Below are positions 19,123 to 28,375 of a DNA stretch of 64,000 nucleotides, in pieces. How positions within the stretch are numbered: position 1 is the stretch's first letter; every line of letters begins with the position of its first letter. The position numbers and the translations under genes were made by a program. This DNA comes from Bacteroidales bacterium (GTDB taxonomy: Bacteria; Bacteroidota; Bacteroidia; Bacteroidales; ML635J-15), in NCBI GenBank assembly GCA_003249955.1, contig QKHS01000014.1, positions 62,001 to 126,000 of the forward strand, read 5' to 3'. The notes beneath the pieces were generated by a model. That model was given only the letters and a program-made list of their open reading frames with translations, made no database searches and was not told where the DNA came from.

Positions 19123-22113
19123 CTATTTCTCAGGATTTTTATAAACCACTCCACGTCCCATTTTTCCGTCAACCTCTATTCTCAGATCTTCGTCAAAACG
19201 TACATGTCTGATAAAATCATCTTCATAAATACATCTGGCTTTTGATAAATAATCAACATCGTAGTGCCCGTCTTTAATAAATGCATTTACAGTAAAATAT
19301 GCTACCCGGAACGATGTAAGATTGTGAAAGAAATGTGTCCCCTGACTTGGGTCAATTCTGTAATTTGATAATCCTGATTCAACAATTACCCTTGCTGCCG
19401 AAATATTCGACCACTTTACAGGAATTCCCAGAGCGTGGTCTGATGATCCCCAACGTCCCGGACCAATCAGAACGTAGTTTTTGTCTTCCAGAACAAAATC
19501 TTTATTCAGATTGTCAATCTTTTCAACGGTTTTAAGATTATTTTGCGAATTAAAATTTTCCGGTTTTACATAAATAATATCCCGGATATTTTTGTACAAC
19601 CCATTTCCCAAAACCGATTCGCTGTATAAAATTGTTTCTTCGGTATTTACGGTTTTTATGTCAATTGACACTTCCTGATCTGTTTCAATAATCGGACGAA
19701 TCTGTAAAAGGCTGAAAATAATTTCTTCCTGTCCGTTTTTGGGGAAATTTACGGCAAATTCCACTTCAATGTGATTGTTCATTTCCTTTCGGCCTATTTC
19801 CATAAAGTCAATCAGGATTTCGCTCAGCGGAAATGTTTTATGTTTCAGAATTCCGGCAAATGTGACAAGCTTTTTACCATCATACATTGTGCTGTCTTTG
19901 ATAATATTATTCTGAAAATCATAAGTTGAGCCTATGGGTTTTAAAGCACCGTCAAAATGCGCTTCATCAATTTTAAGTTTAATAATATTCACATCTTCGC
20001 TTATTGACGGAATAAATTGTTTTGCATCAAGATTAAGCGCATAAAATTCTTTTTGTGTGTCTCTCAGAGTCATTTCCGGAGATGAAAGTTGCAGGACTTT
20101 TGCCGGATATTTTGGCGAGAACCTTATTGACTTTCCCCCGTCAACAATATGTTTTCCAAGTCCCAGGGCCACATTTACAATTCCGTCTTCTGATTTTTCC
20201 GGTTCAATAGGATAAAAATTTATTGACCGTGCTACTCCCGAAAAAGTAGGATAGAATCTGCCGTCGTAGGTATTACCACACACATCCTGCAGTACAATTC
20301 CCATTTTTTCTTCATCAATAACATTTGCAGTAGCTGCCATATACGCTTTTGAGTCACGGAAAAAAACAGACGCATATACACTTTTTATGGCTTCGGTTAA
20401 TAATTTAATGGTAAGATGTTTATCATTAATAATATTGGGAATCATATATGTTGAATAAACTCCTGCAAATGGCTGATAATGAGAGTCCTCCAAACGACTC
20501 GAAGATCTTATTGCAATTGGATTGTCAGTGTATGAAATAAAAGAGTATAAACTTGTGAAGATTCTGTTAGGCAATTTTGCTTCTACAAATTTCTGTAAAA
20601 TTTCATCATCACTCAGATTTGAAATCCCAACTTCGTAGAGATTATTCGATTCCATGAATTCATCGAAAATATCTGTACATAAAATCGCTGTACGGGGAAT
20701 TGTAATAGTTACATTATCATATTTTTTCCTTAGCTTGTATTTCTTAATCAGAAGGTCTGTAAAAGCCAGACCTCTTGCCTTTCCGCCGATATACCCGTCA
20801 CCTATACGGGAAAATATTGAGTAGGAATCAAACGTGTTTTGCTCGAACTTGGTTATTACTCCGCGGCCTGAATTCAAACGATAGTTTGAAATTGCCATGT
20901 AAATAAATTCACGGATATCTTCAATATTATTAAAGTGCTCAATCGTGAGATGTTTGAATTTACGTGCAAGCAAAAACAAAGACCGTGAGTTAAGCCATTT
21001 TGTGATATGATTTCTCTTAACGTGATATTCAAGACATTCAGGCGAAATTTTAAGAATCAGTTCCTGAAATGATTTTAGACTTGTTGCTGTGCAAATAATC
21101 TTATCCTTAACCGGACAATAAAAATGGAAACTGCCCAAATGAAGATTTTTAATAATAAAGTTTCTTAACTCAAAAGAGAAATTTTTCGAGTATTTACCCA
21201 GAAAATCCACGCCTATTTCATCGGCAAGTGCTTTATTATGGCTTTCTGACGAGAGCAAAAGCAACGGAATATTCTGGTCGAGATTCTGTATTTGTTTACA
21301 AAGTTTTACGCCGGCCATTTTATCGGTATGACTGTCAATTTTATAGCGCACATCTGAAAAAACGCCAAGAATATTTTCACGATACTTGTTAAAAAGAAAC
21401 ATTGCCTGATTATAATTTGTGGCAAGCATGATTTTAGGACGTCCCCTCATACGAAGGTTTTGCTGATGCTCGTTTGCCCCTTCAATGGAAGCCCGCTGCG
21501 ACTGAATAAAGAATATCTTATAAAGAATAGGTAAAATACTGGAATAGTATCTTATGCTGTCTTCGACAAGAATCACCGCCTGAACGCCCATTTCTGTAAC
21601 ATCCTTGGGAGCGTTCATTTTATCTTCGATAAGTTTTATGATAGCAAGCATTAAGTCGGGATTTCCGAGCCAGCAAAAAACATAATCAATGGCACTTAGA
21701 TCTTCCCGTGCAATTTTTTGTGAGATCTCACGGGAAAAAGGAGTTAAAACAACAATAGGTGTTTTTTTATATTTACTCTTTATTTTTTTTGAAAGATCAA
21801 AGGCATTTGCATTTTGAATATTCAACATGGTAATAACCAGGTCAATATCTTTGTTGCGGAGTTGTTCAAAAGCTTTTTCCGAAGAATCAACACGAACAAA
21901 CATAGGTGGATAACGCAAACCAAGAGTCATATACTCGTTAAAAATCTGCTCGTCAATACGGCCATCTTCTTCGAGCATAAAATTATCGTAGTTATTACAA
22001 ATAAGCAGAACTTTTAAGATTCTTTTCGTCATTAACTGATCGAACTCTGTATCCTGAAAATCAACTTCTCCAAATTCAAAAAGATCGTTCTGTGCTACTG
22101 GTTTTATTTCCAT
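19123..22113 (-). CDS. Receiver-like / PEP-synthase-type ATP-binding (PPDK_N) fusion protein
   Basis: This is a 996-residue protein. The N-terminal half has two regions resembling response-regulator receiver folds (about 33-165 and 180-330), but the acidic-pocket and phospho-Asp pattern is degenerate. From about residue 440 there is a pyruvate-phosphate dikinase/PEP synthase N-terminal ATP-grasp domain, with Gly-Gly-Lys-Ala-Arg-Gly-Leu and Ile-Arg-Ser-Ser-Ser-Arg-Leu-Glu-Asp. The C-terminal third has Pro-Gly-Arg-Trp-Gly-Ser-Ser-Asp. The swivelling phosphohistidine domain (Thr-Ser-His-Ala motif) and the C-terminal TIM barrel of true PEP synthase are absent, so it should not make PEP. It probably acts as an ATP-dependent phosphotransferase or sensor; the substrate is unknown. 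It lies 5 bp after the metallophosphoesterase, in one operon. Confidence 0.75.
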   Translation of the reverse strand: MEIKPVAQNDLFEFGEVDFQDTEFDQLMTKRILKVLLICNNYDNFMLEEDGRIDEQIFNEYMTLGLRYPPMFVRVDSSEKAFEQLRNKDIDLVITMLNIQNANAFDLSKKIKSKYKKTPIVVLTPFSREISQKIAREDLSAIDYVFCWLGNPDLMLAIIKLIEDKMNAPKDVTEMGVQAVILVEDSIRYYSSILPILYKIFFIQSQRASIEGANEHQQNLRMRGRPKIMLATNYNQAMFLFNKYRENILGVFSDVRYKIDSHTDKMAGVKLCKQIQNLDQNIPLLLLSSESHNKALADEIGVDFLGKYSKNFSFELRNFIIKNLHLGSFHFYCPVKDKIICTATSLKSFQELILKISPECLEYHVKRNHITKWLNSRSLFLLARKFKHLTIEHFNNIEDIREFIYMAISNYRLNSGRGVITKFEQNTFDSYSIFSRIGDGYIGGKARGLAFTDLLIKKYKLRKKYDNVTITIPRTAILCTDIFDEFMESNNLYEVGISNLSDDEILQKFVEAKLPNRIFTSLYSFISYTDNPIAIRSSSRLEDSHYQPFAGVYSTYMIPNIINDKHLTIKLLTEAIKSVYASVFFRDSKAYMAATANVIDEEKMGIVLQDVCGNTYDGRFYPTFSGVARSINFYPIEPEKSEDGIVNVALGLGKHIVDGGKSIRFSPKYPAKVLQLSSPEMTLRDTQKEFYALNLDAKQFIPSISEDVNIIKLKIDEAHFDGALKPIGSTYDFQNNIIKDSTMYDGKKLVTFAGILKHKTFPLSEILIDFMEIGRKEMNNHIEVEFAVNFPKNGQEEIIFSLLQIRPIIETDQEVSIDIKTVNTEETILYSESVLGNGLYKNIRDIIYVKPENFNSQNNLKTVEKIDNLNKDFVLEDKNYVLIGPGRWGSSDHALGIPVKWSNISAARVIVESGLSNYRIDPSQGTHFFHNLTSFRVAYFTVNAFIKDGHYDVDYLSKARCIYEDDFIRHVRFDEDLRIEVDGKMGRGVVYKNPEK

Positions 22114-22118
22114 ATTTT

Positions 22119-22967
22119 TTAAATTAATATTCGTTTTGATCCGTCCGGGTTTTCCAATTCAAAAATAACTAAAGAAAGTGTATTTTGTTCTGTTGCGGCA
22201 TTAAAACAATATGTTTTTCCTATTTTCTCTTTCCAGTCACCTGTAATTGTTGTCGATTCATGAACATGTCCGTGCATGCTGATTAAAGGCTGTTTATCCG
22301 CTATAAATTCTTTGATTGCAATACTCCCGATATGCACGTCAAGCGGAACATGATCAAAAAACATATTATCCAGATCAGCCCTGTCAAGATTTGTATTATA
22401 TGGGGGACAGTGAAACAAAAAAATTGCTTTCGACATATCTTCTCCGTTTGTCAATGTTTCAAGGTCTTTTTTTATTGTTGCAAATTCTATATCTCTGCCC
22501 GGGTCAACACTTCTTTTACCTTCAACAGGGTGTATGCAACCCGGATCTGCAAATCTGGAAACATCATAAACTTCCCAGTCTTTATAAATAAACGGAGTTG
22601 GCGGAATGAATGAATATCCGAATACTGAATATTCATCAAACAAAACCTTTTTAAAATTAATATAAGTCCACAACTCAGAATATTCTGTCATTAAAAATCT
22701 TTCTTCTTCCTTCTTAGGATCATCATTTCCCAAAATAATAAAAACTCCGGGATATTTTTCTTTTAAGTCAACCTTAAGCTTTTTAAAACTCACAACAAAA
22801 TAATCTTCAAAAAAGTCAGTCGTGCTGTTTCGCATTTCTTTAAACGAAGGATATAAATCTCCGGTTATAAAAACAACATCCGGCAACTCACAGCCTATTG
22901 TATCAAAGAGCTTTTGGTACTTTTCTCTGTTCCCGTGCAAATCGCTTATATGAATAGCTTTGGTCAT
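22119..22967 (-). CDS. Calcineurin-like metallophosphoesterase
   Basis: The 282-residue cytosolic protein has the metallophosphoesterase signature blocks: Asp-Leu-His-Gly-Asn near the start, Thr-Gly-Asp-Leu-Tyr around residue 35, Gly-Asn-Asp-Asp around residue 80, and a late Met-His-Gly-His-Val-His. These bind two divalent metals and hydrolyse phosphate esters; the substrate cannot be read from sequence. It is the first gene of a two-gene minus-strand operon with the PPDK_N fusion protein 5 bp downstream. The pairing suggests that one protein may add and the other remove a phosphate on a shared target; that is inference only. A matching promoter lies upstream. Confidence 0.85.
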   Translation of the reverse strand: MTKAIHISDLHGNREKYQKLFDTIGCELPDVVFITGDLYPSFKEMRNSTTDFFEDYFVVSFKKLKVDLKEKYPGVFIILGNDDPKKEEERFLMTEYSELWTYINFKKVLFDEYSVFGYSFIPPTPFIYKDWEVYDVSRFADPGCIHPVEGKRSVDPGRDIEFATIKKDLETLTNGEDMSKAIFLFHCPPYNTNLDRADLDNMFFDHVPLDVHIGSIAIKEFIADKQPLISMHGHVHESTTITGDWKEKIGKTYCFNAATEQNTLSLVIFELENPDGSKRILI

Positions 22968-23017
22968 GTTTTTATTGTTTCGTGGCAGGATTATATTGCC
23001 AGATTCTGCATTAGGTT

Positions 23018-23046
23018 CAAATATAGTAAAATAATCCAGGGGTCAA
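23018..23046 (-). promoter_or_regulatory. Promoter, TTG-N18-TATATTTG
   Basis: On the minus strand, TTG (complement of 23044-23046) is followed after 18 bp by TATATTTG (complement of 23018-23025), both parts of the Bacteroidota sigma consensus. The predicted leader to the metallophosphoesterase ATG is about 45 nt. Confidence 0.65.
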
Positions 23047-23344
23047 TGTTTTTGACAAAATGTTCACAAACATATTTTGGAATAAGTTTGTAAGAAATTA
23101 TTACTTGTCTGTTTTGTTTTAGTAGCAATATAATTCAAAACTAACTTAGTTTGCTAATAGGTAAGCAAAAACATTTCATTAAAGCATTGTGTTTAATTTT
23201 ATCCATAATTGTTTCATTTGTAATAATATGCGAAAGACTTATCTGTGTATATGGTTTCAATAAATATAGAGATAAAAGACTGTTTCTTATTTCGATAGAG
23301 CCGTTATCAGTTTCATCAGGATTATGCAACACAAATTTCAGATT
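23047..23344. other. Intergenic stretch without a supported gene
   Basis: With the promoter region before it this leaves about 370 bp between the metallophosphoesterase and the lipoprotein gene. Short ORFs exist on both strands (for example minus 23141-23332 and plus 23151-23447), but neither shows a signal peptide, domain or codon pattern that would support it. The stretch is AT-rich, with no clear hairpin terminator for the lipoprotein gene that ends at 23345. Confidence 0.5.
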
Positions 23345-24796
23345 CTATAACCCATTCCCATCAATCGAAAAAATAACAATATCAGAAGATCCTTTATTCC
23401 CTTCACTCAGGTTAAACAGAATGTGTTCATTGCCAACGACGTTATAAACGTCAGTTGTGGAATAGCCCATACCACAAATCCTGTTAAATTGGGTTACTGC
23501 AGTTATACTGGGAGTAAAGTCACTGAGATTTCCTTCCGGAATATACCAATGACCGGCAATATGATTGTATTCCGGCCAGGATTCTCCGGCCAGGATAATA
23601 TTCCCGTTATAATAGTTTATTGATTCTATTCTTTCTCCACAGTTCTGACCGTCCTCTTCTCCTGTAAAGTAATTATACTGAGCCTGTAAATTTCCGGAAA
23701 GATCAAACCGGAGAAGACATCCGTCGCCAAATTGTGACAAATCATATTTTTCAAAACTGCCACGGCCTCCGACATACAACTGGGAATTTATTATACGCAG
23801 GCATGAAATGTTATTCCTGTCGTTTGATAAACCCTGATATTTTTTCCCCCATATATATTCTGCTTCGGAATTAAGTTTGAGAATTCCCATATAGGTAGAA
23901 ACACCTCTGAAATCGCAGGCAAGATATAAATCACCGCTGTTGTCAACATCAATGTCTGTAATCCTGTTACCTGATCCCAGATATATTCTTTTGCACCAGT
24001 CAAAATTATCTCCGTTTGCTGAAAATCTGAGCAGAAGACCGGAATTATCAGCTCCTTCCCAACCTCCAATATATACAAAACCTTCGTCGGTAGCTTTTAC
24101 TGTGTAACCGCGGTCATTATAAGTTTCCGAAGGGTCAATGCTAAGAGTCGTGTTATCAAGAACATCTCCGCTCCATGCATCCAGCATAAGGAGGAATACC
24201 ATTGCATTTTCGGCTGAAACTCCTGCTCCGGTTGAACCGGTAACATAAACGCGATTGTTGTTTACATCCATTGCATAAGATCTGGCGCTTCCGTGAGCTG
24301 CTCCCGAATCATCTGCTTCCCAGTTTTGCTGCCACATAACATTACCATACGGGTTTAATTTGATTACAAAGACCTGATTATATCCAAGAGTACAGGTTCC
24401 GGCAATATAAATATTCCCGGAATCGTCAACAGAAATACACCGGCTTCCTCCACCTCCTGCAGCAGTTCCGTTTTCGGAAGGAGATGGGAAAAAATTACTG
24501 AACGAAGTACTTATTGTTTTTGACCAGATCAAACTGTCGTTAGCTAAAGCTATTTTTGTAATATTTATTTTGTTTGTGTAGGTTAATCCGCTTGCAGAAC
24601 TTACAAAATACATATTCCCATCGTTGTCAACCACTCCACCGGCAAAATCATCTGTTTCCGGTGTCCCCCAGGCTATCTCTGATCTAAGGTTAATCTCAGC
24701 CAGTTTTTTCCCTCCTGTTTCGAGAGGATTTTTCTCACAAGATGCTAATATCAGTAATCCTGCAAAAATACTTACTACAAATATTCTGATTCTCAT
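23345..24796 (-). CDS. Lipoprotein with SBBP-type beta-propeller repeats
   Basis: The 483-residue product has a signal peptide and lipobox (Leu-Ala-Ser-Cys, Cys at about residue 20), so it is probably lipid-anchored. The rest is a series of about 45-60-residue repeats of the kind Asp-(Asp/Asn)-(Ser/Asp)-Gly-(Asn/Asp)-(Ile/Leu)-Tyr-(Ile/Leu)-Ala followed by Ile-x-Lys-Leu-(Asn/Ser)-x-x-Gly. This is typical of SBBP/NHL-like beta-propellers in Bacteroidota surface proteins. A Gly-Gly-Gly-Gly-Ser patch is present at about residue 115. No catalytic residues are recognised. It is transcribed away from ileS and has no obvious operon partner. A ligand-binding or scaffold role is inferred. Confidence 0.75.
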   Translation of the reverse strand: MRIRIFVVSIFAGLLILASCEKNPLETGGKKLAEINLRSEIAWGTPETDDFAGGVVDNDGNMYFVSSASGLTYTNKINITKIALANDSLIWSKTISTSFSNFFPSPSENGTAAGGGGSRCISVDDSGNIYIAGTCTLGYNQVFVIKLNPYGNVMWQQNWEADDSGAAHGSARSYAMDVNNNRVYVTGSTGAGVSAENAMVFLLMLDAWSGDVLDNTTLSIDPSETYNDRGYTVKATDEGFVYIGGWEGADNSGLLLRFSANGDNFDWCKRIYLGSGNRITDIDVDNSGDLYLACDFRGVSTYMGILKLNSEAEYIWGKKYQGLSNDRNNISCLRIINSQLYVGGRGSFEKYDLSQFGDGCLLRFDLSGNLQAQYNYFTGEEDGQNCGERIESINYYNGNIILAGESWPEYNHIAGHWYIPEGNLSDFTPSITAVTQFNRICGMGYSTTDVYNVVGNEHILFNLSEGNKGSSDIVIFSIDGNGL

Positions 24797-24871
24797 TTCT
24801 TTTAAAAATTAAAATGCTAAAATACAAAAAATCTACGACACATCTCTTTTTGCCTCAAATCGAATCTAAAT

Positions 24872-24902
24872 TTGGAAAGTTTGCTACATACATATATATT
24901 TG
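24872..24902 (+). promoter_or_regulatory. ileS promoter, TTG-N20-TATATTTG
   Basis: TTG at 24872-24874 and TATATTTG at 24895-24902 are separated by 20 bp, an excellent match to the Bacteroidota vegetative promoter. The final TTG of the -7 box is an in-frame alternative start codon for ileS, but it cannot be the real start because it lies upstream of the transcript. Confidence 0.75.
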
Positions 24903-24923
24903 CGCGTTATTTTAAAAGTATTA

Positions 24924-27900
24924 ATGATGAACAGTAAATTTGCTGAATACAAGCAACTTGATCTTGCGGCTATAAATACCGAAGTGGAAAAATTGTGGGA
25001 GGAAGAACAGACTTTTGCCAAAAGTATTGAAACAAGAAAAGACAACAAACCATTTGTGTTTTTTGAAGGTCCTCCGTCTGCAAACGGAACTCCGGGGATT
25101 CACCACGTAATGGCCCGCACAATAAAAGATGTTGTTTGTCGCTACAAAACACTTTCGGGTTATAAAGTTGACCGTAAGGCAGGGTGGGATACCCACGGGC
25201 TTCCGGTTGAACTTGGTGTTGAAAAATCTTTAGGAATTACAAAAGAAGATATCGGCAAAAAGATTTCCATTAAAGAATACAATAATACCTGTCGTACCGA
25301 AGTAATGAAATATACCGATTTGTGGGAAAAACTTACTGAACAAATGGGGTATTGGGTTGATATGGAAAATCCATACATTACTTACGACAACCGTTATATA
25401 GAAACAGTCTGGCATTTGTTGAAAAGATTGTTCGATAAAGGTTTGATTTACAAAGGATATACAATCCAACCTTATTCCCCTGCAGCAGGGACAGGATTAA
25501 GTACACACGAGCTTAATCAGCCTGGTTGTTACCGCGATGTAAAAGATACTACCGCTGTTTCGCTGTTTAAAGTTGTTCGCAATGAAAAATCAGAAAGATT
25601 TTTTGCAGGAACAGATTCTCCGCTTTATATCATGGCATGGACAACCACACCATGGACATTGCCGTCAAATACAGCTTTGGCAGTAGGACCGGAAATAAAA
25701 TATGTAAAAGTTAAAACGTTTAATCCTTATTCAGGAAATCCGGCAACTGTTATACTTTGTAAAGACAGAATTCCGGCATATTTTAAGGCAGAAAGCGAAA
25801 ATGCTGATTTCAGCACATATAAATCCGGGGATAAAAATATTCCGTGGCAAATTCTCGAAGAGTTTGCAGGAAAGGAACTTGTCGGGACAGATTATGAACA
25901 GTTAATAAACTGGATTCAGCCTAAATCACCTGCGTTTAAAGTAATTCCGGGAGATTATGTTACAACCGAAGACGGAACAGGTATTGTTCATATTGCACCT
26001 ACATTCGGAGCCGATGATGCCAGAGTTGCAAAAGCTGCAGGAATTCCTGCACTTATTCTCGACGATAAGGATGGAAATCTTTGTCCTATGGTTGACAAAC
26101 AGGGGAAATTCTTCCGCATAGAAGATCTTCATCCTGATTTTGTAAAAAATTATGTTAATCAGGAAACCTATTCGGAATTTGCAGGAAAATTTGTTAAAAA
26201 CGAATATGATCCTGAAGCTGAAGGCAAAGACAGCTCAACAGATATAGATATCTCTGTAATGTTAAAACAACAGGATAAAGCTTTCCGTATTGAGAAACAT
26301 GTACATAATTATCCTCATTGCTGGAGAACTGACAAACCTATTCTGTATTATCCGCTCGATTCCTGGTTTATTAAAACAACAGATGTAAAAGACAGACTGA
26401 TTGAACTTAATAAAACAATCAACTGGAAGCCTGCAAGTACAGGTGAAGGGCGATTTGGTAAATGGCTCGAAAATCTTGTTGACTGGAATCTCAGTCGTTC
26501 AAGGTATTGGGGAACACCACTTCCGATATGGAGTACAGAAGACGGAAGCGAAAGAATTTGTATTGGTTCGGTTGCTGATTTAATCAAAGAGATAAACAAA
26601 TCAGTGGAAAAAGGATATATGTCTGCTGATTTCTGGAAAGGATTTGTCCCGGGAGATTACAGTAAAGCAAACTACGAAATTATTGATTTACATCGTCCTG
26701 ATGTAGATGAAATTGTGCTTGTAGCAAGCGATGGTCGTAAAATGTTCCGCGAACCTGATCTTATTGATGTTTGGTTTGATTCCGGAGCTATGCCTTATGC
26801 TCAGTGGCACTGGCCATTCGAAAATGCAGAGGATTTCGATAAGCTTTTCCCTGCCGACTTTATTGCAGAGGGAGTTGACCAAACCAGAGGCTGGTTCTTT
26901 ACGCTCCATGCAATTTCTACAATGATAATGGATTCGGTGGCATTCAAAAATATTATTTCGAACGGACTGGTTCTTGACAAAGACGGCAATAAAATGTCGA
27001 AACGCCTTGGCAATGCTGTTGACCCGTTTAGTGCTATGGATGAATACGGGGCAGACACTTTGCGTTGGTATATGATTACCAATTCTCAGGCATGGGATAA
27101 TCTTAAATTCGATATCTCCGGTGTTGATGAGGTAAAACGTAAATTTTTCGGAACCCTTTACAACACATACAACTTTTTTGCTTTATATGCAAATATTGAC
27201 AATTTCTGTTATGCTGAGAAAGATCTTGATTTAGAGAAACGTCCGGAACTGGATAAGTGGATTTTGAGTTTGTTGAACTCTTTGATTAAAGATGTTCAGA
27301 ACTGTTATGAAACTTATGAAAACACAAAAGCAGGCCGTTTGATTCAGGATTTTGTAAACGATCATTTGAGCAACTGGTATGTCAGGTTAGGCCGTAAACG
27401 TTACTGGGGTGGCGAATATGACGAAGATAAGATTTCTGCTTACCAGACACTTTATACCTGTTTGTTAACTGTCTCCAAACTGGCTTCGCCTATCGCACCA
27501 TTCTACATGGATAAACTATACCGCGATTTAATTGCAGTAACGGGTGCCGAAAAATTTGAATCAGTACATCTTTCATATTTCCCGGTTGCAGACGAAAAGT
27601 TGATTGACAAAGCTTTGGAGGAAAGAATGGAAATGGCTCAGACAATTTCTTCAATGATTTTAAGTCTTCGCCGTAAGGTAAGTCTTAAAGTAAGACAGCC
27701 ATTACAAAAAATAATGATGCCGGTAGTAAATGATAATTTTGTTGCGCAGATAGAAAAGGTGAAACAGATTATTATGACCGAAACAAACATCAAAGAAGTT
27801 GAATTCTTATCTGATAGCTCGGATGTTCTGGTTAAAAGAATAAAAGCCAACTTTAAAGTTCTGGGTCCGAAATACGGTAAAATAATGAAGCAGGTTTCTT

Positions 27901-28364
27901 CCGCTATAATGGCAATGAGCCAGAAAGATATTGCTTTGCTGGAGCGTGAAGGCATCTTTAACTTTACTGTTGAAGGTCAGAATGTGTCAATCGGAACCGA
28001 GGATGTTGAAATTATTTCCGAAGATATTCCCGGATGGCTGGTCGCAAACGAAGGTAAAATTACGGTGGCCTTGGATATAAATATAACTCCCGAATTAGTG
28101 GAAGAAGGGATTGCCCGTGAATTTATAAACCGTATCCAGAATATGCGTAAAGAAAACGGTTTTGATGTGACAGATAAAATCAATATTTTTATTGAGTCAC
28201 ATCCTGAGATGGATGCAGCGATTACCAATTATAAAGATTATATATGTTCACAAACATTAGGCAATACAATAAAAATTGTCGGAAAAACGGAACAAAATAA
28301 TTATGTTACCGTAGAAGTGAATAATTTTGAAACTCGTATGAGTGTAGAAAAGTGTAATAATTAA
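24924..28364 (+). CDS. ileS: Isoleucyl-tRNA synthetase
   Basis: This class Ia synthetase charges tRNA-Ile with isoleucine in the cytosol. The HIGH-type motif appears as Gly-Ile-His-His about 60 residues in. The editing (CP1) domain spans the middle, and the KMSKS loop reads Lys-Met-Ser-Lys-Arg. A C-terminal anticodon-binding domain follows. At about 1146 residues it is longer than the E. coli-type enzyme. The KMSKR loop and length match the eukaryote-like/type 2 IleRS group, whose members are typically insensitive to mupirocin. The start was moved to the ATG pair at 24924/24927 because the upstream TTG at 24900 is inside the promoter. The DksA-like gene lies 11 bp downstream and is probably co-transcribed. 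Confidence 0.95.
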   Translation: MMNSKFAEYKQLDLAAINTEVEKLWEEEQTFAKSIETRKDNKPFVFFEGPPSANGTPGIHHVMARTIKDVVCRYKTLSGYKVDRKAGWDTHGLPVELGVEKSLGITKEDIGKKISIKEYNNTCRTEVMKYTDLWEKLTEQMGYWVDMENPYITYDNRYIETVWHLLKRLFDKGLIYKGYTIQPYSPAAGTGLSTHELNQPGCYRDVKDTTAVSLFKVVRNEKSERFFAGTDSPLYIMAWTTTPWTLPSNTALAVGPEIKYVKVKTFNPYSGNPATVILCKDRIPAYFKAESENADFSTYKSGDKNIPWQILEEFAGKELVGTDYEQLINWIQPKSPAFKVIPGDYVTTEDGTGIVHIAPTFGADDARVAKAAGIPALILDDKDGNLCPMVDKQGKFFRIEDLHPDFVKNYVNQETYSEFAGKFVKNEYDPEAEGKDSSTDIDISVMLKQQDKAFRIEKHVHNYPHCWRTDKPILYYPLDSWFIKTTDVKDRLIELNKTINWKPASTGEGRFGKWLENLVDWNLSRSRYWGTPLPIWSTEDGSERICIGSVADLIKEINKSVEKGYMSADFWKGFVPGDYSKANYEIIDLHRPDVDEIVLVASDGRKMFREPDLIDVWFDSGAMPYAQWHWPFENAEDFDKLFPADFIAEGVDQTRGWFFTLHAISTMIMDSVAFKNIISNGLVLDKDGNKMSKRLGNAVDPFSAMDEYGADTLRWYMITNSQAWDNLKFDISGVDEVKRKFFGTLYNTYNFFALYANIDNFCYAEKDLDLEKRPELDKWILSLLNSLIKDVQNCYETYENTKAGRLIQDFVNDHLSNWYVRLGRKRYWGGEYDEDKISAYQTLYTCLLTVSKLASPIAPFYMDKLYRDLIAVTGAEKFESVHLSYFPVADEKLIDKALEERMEMAQTISSMILSLRRKVSLKVRQPLQKIMMPVVNDNFVAQIEKVKQIIMTETNIKEVEFLSDSSDVLVKRIKANFKVLGPKYGKIMKQVSSAIMAMSQKDIALLEREGIFNFTVEGQNVSIGTEDVEIISEDIPGWLVANEGKITVALDINITPELVEEGIAREFINRIQNMRKENGFDVTDKINIFIESHPEMDAAITNYKDYICSQTLGNTIKIVGKTEQNNYVTVEVNNFETRMSVEKCNN

Positions 28365-28375
28365 AAATTTGGATT

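Noticed and set aside
19123-22113. True phosphoenolpyruvate synthase
   Set aside because: The phosphohistidine domain and the C-terminal PEP-binding barrel are absent.
23141-23447. Short ORFs on both strands in the gap before the propeller lipoprotein gene
   Set aside because: No domain, signal peptide or convincing start; one overlaps the end of the lipoprotein gene on the opposite strand.
25926-27082. Several minus-strand ORFs inside ileS
   Set aside because: Antisense shadows of a highly conserved coding frame.
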